12,545 nucleotides of DNA from Chromera velia (lineage: Eukaryota > Sar > Chromeraceae): contig JAHBMJ010003214.1 of assembly GCA_018398765.1 (NCBI GenBank), forward strand, positions 1-12,545, in the 5' to 3' direction. The notes below the pieces were generated by a model that worked only from the letters and a program-made list of their open reading frames with translations, had not been told where the DNA came from and did no database searches. This document shows, piece after piece, positions 1 through 7,644 of this stretch (the first letter of the stretch is position 1; each line of letters opens with the position of its first letter). The position numbers were made by a program, and so were the translations under genes.

Positions 1-7
1 TGTGTGT

Positions 8-45
<38 letters not shown>

Positions 46-80
46 GTGCGTGCGTGTGTGTGTGTGCGTGCGTGCGTGAA
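1..80. repeat. (TG)n/(CG) alternating purine-pyrimidine microsatellite
   Basis: The first 80 bases are almost entirely alternating purine-pyrimidine dinucleotides (TG, with some CG and one TA). Translations of it (Cys-Val repeats) are artefacts. It sits upstream of a strong 3' splice site, so it is probably intronic. Alternating TG/CG tracts can adopt left-handed Z-DNA, which is a general property and not shown here. The rest of the stretch up to 178 is non-coding and becomes pyrimidine-rich from about 122. Confidence 0.9.
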
Positions 81-121
81 GTTTTCACGCATGCTTACTG
101 TTTTTTAGGCATCCCTGGTGA

Positions 122-178
122 ACTTCCCCCCTCGCTTCTTCTGTCTTTCTTTCTCTGCTACTGCTGCTGGTTCTGCAG
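122..178 (+). promoter_or_regulatory. Polypyrimidine tract and 3' splice site (exon begins at 179)
   Basis: A long C/T-rich run leads to GGTTCTGCAG, ending at 178. The exon frame that follows is closed upstream by TGA at 119-121, so the coding region must begin between 122 and 179. The CAG at 176-178 is the natural acceptor and places the exon in phase 0. An alternative AG at 107-108 is excluded because the frame hits that TGA. Confidence 0.65.
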
Positions 179-414
179 TTTCCTGCCGAGTTTGTCCGTG
201 AGACGATAGTGGAGGCAGGGCACTGTAGGGGGCCTCTGACGAATTTCGGGGGCCTCTTGCAGTTGGAGGTCATGGACGAGGAGGCGGCGGTGGCTTTCTG
301 TCCCGCTTCTCTGGAGGAGGAGAGGGGGGCGGAGGGGTCGGCTCTGCAGCTGCTCTCTCTCGCGCCGATTGAAGAGATCCTTTTCCCTTCCCCAGAGGCA
401 ATGGAAGACGACAG
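179..414 (+). CDS. Host gene of unknown function, internal exon (first visible)
   Basis: I do not recognise the protein family. The exon encodes about 78 residues in an open frame starting FPAEFVRETIVEAGHC, followed by an acidic stretch rich in Glu and Leu and ending near PEAMEDD. It is preceded by a strong acceptor and ends in ACAG|GTGGGG. Two bases of a split codon remain at the 3' end (phase 2), which matches the one-base remainder at the start of the exon at 815 and gives AGC (Ser). Phase agreement with three further exons is the main evidence that it is coding. The N-terminus lies outside the window, and no signal peptide or membrane segment is visible. The codons lie close to a 22-bp tandem duplication that copies the donor site into the intron. 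Confidence 0.6.
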
Positions 415-442
415 GTGGGGCAATGGAAGACGACAGGTGGGA
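399..442 (+). repeat. 22-bp tandem duplication spanning a 5' splice site
   Basis: Positions 399-420 and 421-442 are the same 22-bp unit, starting CAATGGAAGACGACAGGTGG, with one difference at the last base (21/22). Each copy contains CAG|GT, so the intron has two potential donors, at 414|415 and 436|437. Only the first keeps the reading frame into the exon at 815. Use of the second would add 22 bases and shift the frame. Confidence 0.9.
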
Positions 443-814
443 CTGCAAGTCGGTTGGCACGGGAGACAGTGAGTGAGTGAGCGAGTGGCTGTATGGGTTA
501 ATTTACTAAGCCTTGCAGCCATCTTTTGCCGTTGGCAAAAGGCACCAAATGAGAAAGTCCAAAACAGAAAAGCTCCTTTTGATGTCCGACCCGAACCCGT
601 GTGTCTCCCGATGCACAGGCAGAACTGGCTTTTTGTTTTGGCGTGTGTTCCCATTGTAGCTGCAAGTGTGAGGAGGCGGGTGGCTTGTTTCTTTCTGCTG
701 TCCGGCTGTCTGTCATGGGAAGGAACAATTGAGAGGTATGTATGGACTTTCAAGGTCCTTTACGTACATGATCGAATTGACTGACTGACGCACGCACTGA
801 CTGACTGACTGCAG
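415..814 (+). other. Intron (400 bp) of the host gene
   Basis: The intron is bounded by GTGGGG at 415 and by GACTGCAG ending at 814. It contains the second copy of the duplicated donor, no conserved coding region on either strand, and a (GACT)n-like run at about 776-811 directly before the acceptor. Reading frames here, including a 222-codon minus-strand one covering 85-753, have no recognisable domain and overlap the splice sites, so I treat them as chance. Confidence 0.6.
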
Positions 815-1436
815 CGAGCCCCGTCCCCGTCCCCCCATTATCAAGAAGCAAGTCGTGGACGTGCCCGCCTCTCGGAACGAATTGATCTTTGCCCTGGGTC
901 CCGCTCTCGACAGAGGGTCCACGAACTTCCCGCATCTGATGATGGTTTCCAACCGGGATCCCACGCTTGGGGCCATGCCTCTGTCTTCTGACGGCACTCA
1001 CAGCTTCCTTCCCTCAGACAACCTCGCACTTCAGCTCAGAAGCACAAGAAGGAATTCGCCACTCAGAGGATTCTCACCCCCTAGAAGCAGGTGGGAGGGC
1101 TCCCCTCCGAGGTCCCCCGCTCCACCCGCAGCAGCAGCTGCAGCAGCAGCAGGGCCGCCGGGGGCCTTTCACACGCCTCCAACACGAAACCGCTACCCAG
1201 ACGTTAGGGGAACTGCAGGAGGCTTAACAGGGGGCAGGGAGACAGAGACGGTCAGGGGTTTTTACTCGCCCTCTCGGAGAAAGCCTCAGCCTCAGGAGCT
1301 GAACGCGGCCCTGGCCCCTGGGGCCACCCTACCCATGCAGCTCGGCATGGCTCTGGCTCTGTTCCGGTACACAAACGGAGACCGTCGTGCCCGCAGTGAC
1401 GCTGCAGCGGTGGGAGAGCACTTAAGTGAATTGATC
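815..1436 (+). CDS. Host gene of unknown function, central exon, left part (split by copia insertion)
   Basis: This exon starts after CTGCAG and encodes about 207 residues. The order is: a Pro/Arg start (EPRPRPPIIKK), a segment with VDVPASRNELIFALGP that looks structured, a Ser/Pro/Arg-rich low-complexity stretch (SPLRGFSPPRSRWEG), an eight-residue alanine run, then a more ordered segment with MQLGMALALFRYTNGD ending in GEHLSELI. No family is recognised. The frame is continuous with 7279-7644 if the retrotransposon and one copy of its TGATC duplication are removed. That is direct evidence that an uninterrupted exon existed before insertion. If the insertion is not spliced, the reading frame enters the LTR and stops at 1458-1460 after seven foreign codons. 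Confidence 0.7.
1128..1151 (+). repeat. GCA/GCT repeat encoding polyalanine
   Basis: Eight consecutive Ala codons (GCA x3, GCT, GCA x4) encode a polyalanine run in the host protein. The GCT in the middle creates a CTGCAG palindrome within the repeat. Such runs are often length-polymorphic, which is general knowledge and not tested here. Confidence 0.9.
1432..1436. repeat. Target-site duplication TGATC, left copy
   Basis: The five bases directly before the left LTR (TGATC) are repeated directly after the right LTR at 7274-7278. A 5-bp duplication is the usual product of Ty1/copia integrase. It fixes the element's ends at 1437 and 7273 and shows that both LTRs belong to the same insertion event. 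Confidence 0.95.
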
Positions 1437-1685
1437 TGTAAGGTACTAGGCTCTACATAGAAGAAAACTTACTATAGGAGGATGCAAAACATTCATACGG
1501 AGAGGACTGATAAGAAGGAGAATGTCTTCCTTCTTATCAATCAGTCTGTTTGATTCGTATTCAATCATGCTTCAATCAACATGCGATCACTGTTTCATAA
1601 ATCCATGCGGTACGCCCGCCCCGCGTATTTCAATAAGATGCGGCGGCGGGTCTGGCGGCGGGCACCTCCATATTGAGCCTTTACA
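1437..1685 (-). repeat. Copia LTR, left copy (3' LTR of the element)
   Basis: The 249-bp repeat begins TGTAAGG and ends CCTTTACA on the plus strand. It differs from the right copy at six positions; five are transitions and one is C/G. At four of the transitions the left copy has G or C where the right has A or T. It carries a 12-bp-stem inverted repeat at 1508-1539 and, on the host-sense strand, an AAG|GTACTA donor-like site at 1440-1448. Confidence 0.95.
1508..1539. repeat. Inverted repeat (12-bp stem, 8-base loop) inside the LTR
   Basis: TGATAAGAAGGA at 1508-1519 is the exact reverse complement of 1528-1539, separated by GAATGTCT. The right LTR (7096-7127) has the same structure with one mismatch caused by a G-to-A difference. 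In LTR RNA it would fold as a stem-loop. Its role is unknown; a transcription-end or packaging structure is possible. Confidence 0.8.
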
Positions 1686-1696
1686 GTCACCCCCTG
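1686..1696 (-). promoter_or_regulatory. Polypurine tract next to the 3' LTR
   Basis: On the minus strand the sequence directly before the 3' LTR reads CAGGGGGTGAC. This is a purine-rich run in the position where plus-strand DNA synthesis is primed in LTR retrotransposons. The final C is slightly atypical. Confidence 0.6.
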
Positions 1697-1720
1697 ATCA
1701 TGAAAATAGAGAACGATCAC

Positions 1721-3184
1721 TCAAGGGCAGAGAAAGTGCACCTTCTTTGCAAAATCAATGACTTTCCGTCTTACACCTGATTTGACAGAAGTCGATCGAT
1801 CACGAGGGACGTACTGAGTTCCCCTGTCTTTTGAGAGCTTGAGTTTTGTCTGTCTGTCCGCACGCATAACGTCGGTTGGGTACCACAATGTATTTACTCT
1901 CATTGCCCTAAGTTCCTGCCGAACAAACCGAAGCATGCCTTGAAGACGAGGCTCAGATCTCACTTCTCCTGTCTCCAACTGTTCCATCAAAGGAGCAGAG
2001 TCAGTCACAAATTCGATCGGGACTTTCTTCTGCCACAGAGCCTCAACAAACGACTTCCACGCATACGCTTTCTTCACTGTTTCATGCTGCGCGCACAGTT
2101 CAGAAGACGTACTGAAATTCAAGACTCTCTTAATCCGTTTAGACTTCCATACAAAGAGATTGTTCTCTCGCATGGATCCAATCGACTCGCTCTGATCTAC
2201 AAGGAACGCTTCACACCCTGCCCTCCCTTCTCGCCGGGAAAGAGAAAAAGAACCGTCGTGAAAGTCAACGATCTTGGGATTGTGACAGGGAGTGAAGACA
2301 AGAGGCCGTTCCGTTTCTTGAGCATGCAAAAGGAGACGTAGCACCCCCTCAACCTTCTCTGTAGAAGGCCGAGTAGACCATCGGGACAGCTCGCTGAAGA
2401 GAAAAGAGATGGAAGGAAGAGTGCGAACAACCCACCCCGTAACTCCTATGCATTTCTGCATTAACGGAATGAAATCCTCCAACACTTCTCCCTCTTCAGG
2501 AGGCTCAAGAAGAGATGCGTTCAATCTCCCCCCGAGCAACTTCTTCTCATCTATTTCAATTGAGTCAAGGTAGGCTTTCTGTCCGATTTTGTACCCCTTA
2601 TGCGTGCGAGTGAGAGTCATTCCTACATACTCGAAACTCTCTCCTTCTTCCAATAACTCAGGCTCGTCCATCTTGAGCCTCTTCTGAATGGGAGCAAAGT
2701 GAATGAGTGGATCGGCAGCAAAGATAAGCAAATCATCCACATGCATCAGCATGATTGTGATGATCTCTCCTTTCTTATCCTTCTTGACAAACACACTCTC
2801 TCTCAGCTCTTCCCACCCTTCCTCCTTTGTCATCTTCCTGAAGCTCTGAGTGTATAGACAAGGGGCATCCTTAAGTCTATACATCGCTTTATTCAAACAA
2901 AAGACCGACCCTGCTTTCATCCACTCAGGCAGACCTGCGGGAAGTTTGTCAGGCAACCGAACATACACTTCATCCTTCATTTCAGCAGTCAGAAATGCAG
3001 TTCGAACATCCGACTTTGCGCACCCCCATCCCTTTGTTGCCGCAAATGAAAGTACAAGCAAGACAGACCACCAATCGGCCGTCCCCAAGTATGTCTGCAG
3101 GTCCTTCCTATCGTCTTGGAATCCCTTCACAACCAGACATGCTTTCGCGACTCTCTTTCCCCCTTTTAGTTTCCAAGTCAGGAC
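1721..3184 (-). pseudogene. pol: Copia reverse transcriptase and RNase H domains
   Basis: This is the longest intact piece of the polyprotein: about 487 codons after the stop at 3185-3187, ending with TGA at 1721-1723. RVT_2-type RT motifs are in order: VLTWKLKGGKRVAK just after the stop, VVKGFQDD, SDVRTAFL (first catalytic Asp), the YRLKDAP motif (YGLKxAP in most copia elements) and HVDDLLIF with the paired catalytic Asp; most relatives have YVDD. RNase H follows, with DFHDGSFS, a KSKRIKRVLNFSTSSE block carrying the Glu, FVTDS and ADRQTK (usually ADxxTK). All catalytic acidic residues are present. The Gly-to-Arg change in YRLK and Arg-to-Cys after DAP look like G-to-A and C-to-T decay. The TAG at 3185 falls where relatives have Trp before VLTWK. 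Confidence 0.92.
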
Positions 3185-3187
3185 CTA

Positions 3188-4072
3188 TCGACACCTCATG
3201 ACTTTCCTGCCTTTTGGGACACGCACCCCCCGACGGAAGACCATTTCATCCAGGAAACGCTGCAGCTCATCAAGCATTCCTTTCTCATGACTGCCACTCT
3301 CGACCTCTTCATTGGTTGCATCAATGTGTCCTTTTCGACGATTCACGTGACTCATCATTTTTTCGACTACAGTCAGATCAATGGGAACGATCCGAGGGAG
3401 GGGACGTCTCTTCTTCTCCTTTTCCGCAATCACGCGAGCAAGCTCTTCTTTTAATTTCCCTAGACGCTCTCTCAGCGCTTCTTCCTTCTCTTCATCATCT
3501 TGTGCAGCCTGCATTTCCTCTCTACCTTCCTACGCACGAAGCGCATTCCCATCGCTGTCTACCCCCCAATCCACCTCAACGTCTTCAGCGACAGGGGATG
3601 GAGGCACACCCCCTCCGTCTTCTCTTTCCTCTCTCTTTGGCAGCCGTTTGGCCCCCTTTCTGGGCTCTGAGTCCCTCTCTGCTTCCTCTTTTTCTTCTCT
3701 CTCCCCTTCCTCTCCCTCCTCCTGCTGTGCATGCATCTCGAGCTGACCTGTCTGAATTTGTATGCCTGCAGGGCTCTGAAGGGGAAAAGAGAAAGGCTGT
3801 GTACCTCCTATGTCCGATGACACAGAAGTTGCAACATACCGCTCACACAGTCGAGCAGCTGTGTGAGAGACAGAAGGAAAGAAACGAGCAGACGCAAAAG
3901 AAGAAGAGAACTTTGCAGGAGGACGATCTTCCGCATCGCAAGGCACCTCCTCAACATCAACATCCAAGAAGGCCCCATCATCCACCTCATCTGACCCCCT
4001 CCTCTTACTTTCCAATCCCGGAGACACCCCAGAAAGAGAAGAAGACGAGTAAGAAGAAAAAGAATCATTCAT
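3188..4072 (-). pseudogene. pol: Copia integrase-RT linker region (acidic, Ser-rich, coiled-coil-like)
   Basis: This is the same frame as RT, interrupted by TAG at 3530-3532. The first 180 residues are rich in Ser, Asp, Glu and Pro, with a highly charged segment (EEGEEGEREEKEEAERD) and no recognised fold. The next roughly 110 residues include a probable coiled coil (EEKEEALRERLGKLKEEL) and then the approach to RT. Long variable linkers between integrase and RT are normal in copia polyproteins. The ATG at 4072-4070 overlaps the TGA ending the integrase frame by the four bases ATGA, which may be chance or a mark of a -1 frame change. This frame is open upstream as far as 4129. Confidence 0.75.
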
Positions 4073-4971
4073 ATTCCCACCCTGCCTTCCCTCCCCTTTC
4101 GATCCCCAGGAGAAGAGAGAGAAGAGTCAAACAGTTTACGATCCATGCCTCTCCACGCAACAAGTGAGACAGAAGAAGGAGGAATACGAATAGGTTTCCA
4201 ACCATTGTTCTTTCTAATTATTACCTTCACCACATTTGAATTTTCGATTCCTCCAAAGAAGCCCTCGATACCATACACAGGCTCTTCGTCTTTCTTTCTT
4301 GGACGGGCATCGTATACACATACACAATCACCAACAGTGATGGAGGGAATCTCTGCTACACGTTCTTCTCCAAAGAAAGCATAAACAGGGGACTTACCGG
4401 TGACAGTCGAGACACAATTGTTCAATTCTTGAACCACCCCCTGGAACAGCCACTTTTCGGTGTAAGGGGGAAGACCGGTTTGTCTCCTCACCTTCCGAAG
4501 GAGACGTTTCACTGTCCGATTTGCTCTCTCCCCCTCGCCCTGATGTTGAGGGGTGTAGTCCGCCCCCCTCTGGTAAAAAATTCTCTTTTCCTGACAAAAG
4601 TAATCATACTGCCCTTTCTTGTCCCCCGAGAACTCTTTTCTATTGTCTGTCTGTACAACCTTCATCTTTCCACACTGAGGCTCAAAGCGACGCACGACCA
4701 AGCAGAGATGTCTGACTGCCTGTGCCTTGCATCCAAGAATCTGCCCATCCATCAGTCTTCCTTTTCTTTCAGTTAGAAGACTTGCCGGCACCCTCCTAGA
4801 CAAAAAGAGAAGATCTTGTGTCTAATGAGATCCTAATCTCTCTGGCACCCCCCCTCCCTGCCTGGCTGGTATCCGTCTTATCTCTGCATTGACCTCTCTG
4901 CACTCCCTGCAGTTAATTCCTTTTCTGCACTCTTCTACCGTTAGTTGGTGTACCATGCCTTTCTCTCTGAA
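4069..4971 (-). pseudogene. pol: Copia integrase
   Basis: Read through the TAG at 4822-4824, this covers the HHCC zinc-binding C pair (INCRECR, about 4888-4860) and the catalytic core. Core motifs are QDLLFLSRR (first Asp, just after the stop), VVQTDNRKEF (second Asp; SDNGxEF in relatives) and TPQHQGEGERANRT (Glu; usually GVAERxNRT). All three acidic residues survive. The Arg in DNRKEF would be Gly in relatives, a G-to-A change. The C-terminal part has KSPVYAFFGEERV and an Arg/Lys-rich tail. It shares its frame with gag and protease and ends at TGA 4069-4071, beyond which the frame moves by -1 into the linker and RT. Confidence 0.9.
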
Positions 4972-5751
4972 TCATGCATAGAGCCGTCTCCCTGTCGCAT
5001 GCCCAAACCTACCATGCCACAAATTCAACTCTGCAGGGGACATGTGCTCTGTGCATTGTTGTGCCCACGAGACGGAAAGCTTCGCCTTGTCGGGCATCCG
5101 CTCCCTGGCAGCCTCATCGGTGCCTGAAGAAACAAAAGAAGAAGAATCTGAAATAATGGTCAGGTATACACAGTCCTTTCTATCTGCACTCAAATAAGAT
5201 TCAGAGGGAGGAGAAGAAGACGACGGAGAGAGAACACGTACTACATGCACCCCATCTCTCTCATACAAACGAGCTCTCACTGTACCACCCCCCTTGCCAG
5301 GAAATTCAACCCAAAAGGGAGGGTCCACTTTCTGCATCCTGCAACCCCTCACTGAGAGGAGAGACACAGGGACTGACGATTTGAAGGCTCCTCTCAGAAG
5401 AGGACAAACGAGCTCTCCGTCCACCCCCTTGAGCAGAGGTAATGCCTCCACCTCCTCAGCACACACCATCTCTCCCCCCGAGGCCTCCTCATACCTGAAC
5501 TCACAGGGCCTGTGGGAAACAATCGAGTCTTCGAGATCCCCTCCAATCAAATGCCGACTGCAACCCGTATTGGCAACAGGGGACTTCTTTCTCCACACCT
5601 ATCTCGACTCCCCTCTGCTCCCCGCTGCCCCCACACGCTCTTTCCTTTCTTCCTCTCCGCCTGTGTCATCATCATCGCTGAGGGGGGCGAAAGAATTTTC
5701 GAGGCGGATCCCCCCCCCAACTTGCACACCCTTCTCAAAGCCCAAGCGTGG
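4972..5751 (-). pseudogene. pol: Copia protease and pre-integrase zinc region
   Basis: The segment runs from the stop at 5752 to TGA at 4972, with TAG at 5599-5601 inside. The aspartic protease motif reads NTGCSRHLIGGD at about 5571-5536, where active copia enzymes have D[ST]GCS.H. The catalytic Asp is Asn here (AAT for GAT, a G-to-A change), so the protease should be inactive even without the stops. About 190 residues later LWHGRFGHATGRRLYA (ending 4975) is the gag_pre-integrase motif with the two His of the HHCC finger. The region between 5599 and 5751 is a Gly/Lys-rich spacer of no recognised fold. Confidence 0.88.
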
Positions 5752-6978
5752 TCAGGCGCTGCTGCGCCCCCCCCCCCCGNNNNCCCCCCCCCCGGTCCCC
5801 TGCCCCCCATTCTTCTTGCAGACAGGGGCCTTGTCCCAATGCCCCTTCTCCCCACATGCCCTGCAAGGGGAAGCACCGTCGAGGGTGGCTCTGCAGGTGC
5901 TGACATGTCTATTTCCATACGTCTGACAGACAGGAGGGGAGTCTTGTGAGCTGGAGGAGCTCTGCCCCCCCCTATTCACCCCCTCGGCCGCCCTGTTTGC
6001 CCTCTCCACACCCTGTGAGCCCCTCTCCCTCTCCTGCTCCTGCAGCTCTGTCTGGGGGCTGTCCGTCAGAGCAAATTTCTTGAGGATCTTTCGTAGCATC
6101 GAAAATTTGATGCGGGAAAGAGAGAGGTCATTGAGTTCGGCAACGTTGTCCGACTCCTCAAACACTTCGTCGGGAAGAGCACAAAGGACCTCCTTGTACT
6201 GGACTCGAGTGAACGAATTCAGGACGTTGGGGACGAGACCGTCTTCATCGATGTAGTACTTCTCTTTGGACGCGTCACGAAGAAGCTCATCCAGCCTCTT
6301 GTGAATGGTGTAGTAGGAGAAAACGAGACCAGAGTGAACAACGGGAAGGCCGTCTTTGTCCACCTTGTCACAATGATACGGGAAGAACTGAATGTGAAGG
6401 GCAATCTTGCTTTCGACCTTGAAGGTGAGAAGACCATACTCCTTTCAGAGTGTGCGGGGAATGTTCTCGGCAAGCACACCCCGATCCAGCAATCTCTAGA
6501 TGTCACGGTTCACCTCCAAGTTCTCAAGCTTGTCGAAGCAGACCTTCATTTTATTTCTCCAACTCTCGTCCGAAACAAAGCGTTCTCTGGGTAGCTGGTC
6601 GTTGCAAAAGTTCTACCACTTCTGCTCCCACTCCTTAATGTGCTGCTTGTTCTGCATCTGAGGCACAGCACCGAAGTCAACTTTCACGTAGCAGTAGGAA
6701 GAAGAAGCGGACACAGAAGGGGCCTGCTCCTCATCCTCTGGAGGAGAATCAACACGAGAATCAACAGGAGACGGGGCTTGTGAGAGTGACGGGGCGAGAG
6801 CAGCCATCTCTTCTTTAATTCCTCTCTGTACTGAGGAATCAATCAGGGCCTGCAAATCGCTTTTGGAGAGAACAATCATCTCTTCTGAACCCGTTGGTAC
6901 ACCGGCTGCGGCCGCTGCAGCCTCAGCTGCCTGCTGCTCTTTCAGGAGTCTTCTCTTCTCTGTACGAGTCCACACCAT
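5752..6978 (-). pseudogene. gag: Copia Gag with CCHC-like zinc knuckle
   Basis: The start at 6978 (ATG, MVWTRTEKRR) lies 46 bases after the 5' LTR and is the first ATG in this frame. The order is: an Ala-rich coiled-coil-like start, a Ser/Pro linker, a capsid-like helical region (e.g. LNSFTRVQYKEVLCALPDEV, typical of copia Gag/UBN2 proteins), a Ser/Glu/Arg linker, then a knuckle CRACGEKGHWDKAPVC at 5865-5818. That knuckle is C-x2-C-x4-H-x6-C, two residues longer than the usual last spacing. A possible first knuckle, CQTYGNRHVSTC, has Tyr where the second Cys would be. Three stops cut the frame (TAG 6613, TAG 6496, TGA 6445). Four unknown bases at 5780-5783 sit in the Gly-rich tail. Confidence 0.85.
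5771..5793. other. Four unresolved bases between two poly-C runs
   Basis: NNNN at 5780-5783 sits between C-homopolymers (G runs on the coding strand) within the gag tail. It is an assembly gap or low-quality call, so the exact length and frame of the Gly-rich segment are uncertain. The frame as written is continuous across it. Confidence 0.95.
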
Positions 6979-7004
6979 TTTTGAAAATTCCGGTTTGACT
7001 CAAT

Positions 7005-7024
7005 CCGATCGTGACACACTGAAC
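7005..7024 (-). promoter_or_regulatory. Primer-binding-site position of the copia element (atypical)
   Basis: Directly after the 5' LTR the minus strand reads GTTCAGTGTGTCACGATCGG. This is where the minus-strand DNA primer should anneal. It does not begin with TGG, as sites complementary to a tRNA 3' CCA end do. Priming by an internal tRNA fragment, as in Drosophila copia, is one possibility. I could not match it to a tRNA by eye. Confidence 0.35.
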
Positions 7025-7273
7025 TGTAAGGTACTAGGCTCTACATAAAAGAAAACTTACTATAGGAGGATGCAAAACATTCATACGGAGAGGACTGATA
7101 AGAAGAAGAATGTCTTCCTTCTTATCAATCAGTCTGTTTGATTCGTATTCAATCATGCTTCAATCAACATGCGATCATTGTTTCATAAATTCATGGGGTA
7201 CGCCCGCCCCGCGTATTTCAATAAGATGCGGCGGCGGGTCTGGCGGCGGGCACCTCCATATTGAGCCCTTACA
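7025..7273 (-). repeat. Copia LTR, right copy (5' LTR of the element)
   Basis: The 249-bp copy is collinear with 1437-1685 and has six substitutions and no indels (about 2.4 percent). It should carry the promoter for the element on the minus strand. I could not assign a TATA box with confidence. Its first bases on the plus strand again give TGTAAGGTAC, and its end CCTTACA abuts the TSD. Confidence 0.95.
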
Positions 7274-7278
7274 TGATC
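7274..7278. repeat. Target-site duplication TGATC, right copy
   Basis: This matches 1432-1436 exactly. The host reading frame continues from 7279 (ACG CAG ATT) in the phase left at 1436. Confidence 0.95.
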
Positions 7279-7644
7279 ACGCAGATTCGAAATCGCTCGT
7301 TTGAGGTGGGCAGTGAAAATACTTCCGTGGACTTTTCCGCTGCGGTCATGTCGGTGGCTCGGGAGAAGTCGAGGTTCAACGTCTCGAATGATTTGCCTGG
7401 GATGATGCTGGGAGATGAAACGGCGGAAGGGGGGGGGCATGGGGTTGGGGTTGGGTGATCTCTCTGCTGAGGGAATGGGGGCTTATGGAGGGAGGGATTT
7501 AGACAGCATGGAGAGAGAAAGGCGGGGTCGAATGCTCGACAGTTTGAGGAGGGCGCTGAACAGGAAGGAAGCTGAACAGGTGATGTTGACCGAAATGCTG
7601 TTGAGATACGGAGACCTTATGGACAACTTAGAATTTGAAGGAAG
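7279..7644 (+). CDS. Host gene of unknown function, central exon, right part (contains a frameshift)
   Basis: This continues the exon interrupted at 1436. It begins TQIRNRSFEVGSENTSVDFS, runs to PGMMLGDETAEG in one frame, then, after a run of nine Gs at 7429-7437, continues in another frame as MGLGLGDLSAEG and a charged helical segment ending ALNRKEAEQVMLTEMLLRYGDLMDNLEFEG. With eight Gs instead of nine the two halves join. Without that the frame stops at TGA 7456-7458. The exon ends GAAG|GTTAGG with two bases of an Arg codon completed at 8043. The helical segment looks like a coiled coil. Function is unknown. The extra G may be a sequencing error in a homopolymer or a real lesion in a disrupted allele. 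Confidence 0.62.

Larger units (their letters stand above)
1437..7273 (-). mobile_element. Structurally complete, coding-dead Ty1/copia LTR retrotransposon
   Basis: The 5837-bp element lies antisense to the host gene. Reading on the minus strand the order is: 5' LTR (7273-7025), short leader, gag, protease, integrase, reverse transcriptase, RNase H, polypurine tract, 3' LTR (1685-1437). Integrase before RT is diagnostic of Ty1/copia as opposed to Ty3/gypsy. LTR ends are TG..CA and a 5-bp TSD flanks them. The coding region is one long frame from gag to the end of integrase and a second frame (-1) from there to the end, crossed by nine stops: TAG at 6613, 6496, 5599, 4822, 3530 and 3185, and TGA at 6445, 5752 and 4972 (lowest coordinate of each). 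It therefore cannot make a full polyprotein, although it might be mobilised in trans. Confidence 0.95.

Noticed and set aside
12-209. Cys-Val repeat protein at the left edge
   Set aside because: Pure translation of the TG microsatellite and pyrimidine tract.
85-753. Minus-strand frame of 222 codons overlapping the first exon and intron
   Set aside because: Low-complexity Ser/Arg/Thr composition, no domain, and it overlaps phase-consistent plus-strand exons and a microsatellite-flanked intron.
3214-4167. Plus-strand frame of 317 codons
   Set aside because: It is antisense to the copia linker region; its Ser/Pro/His/Lys-rich sequence mirrors the acidic, purine-rich coding strand.
1721-6978. 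Genetic-code change or programmed readthrough of UAG/UGA in the copia element
   Set aside because: Stops coincide with other transition damage, including a lost protease Asp, and appear at many unrelated positions; decay is simpler. Kept only as an alternative in the findings.
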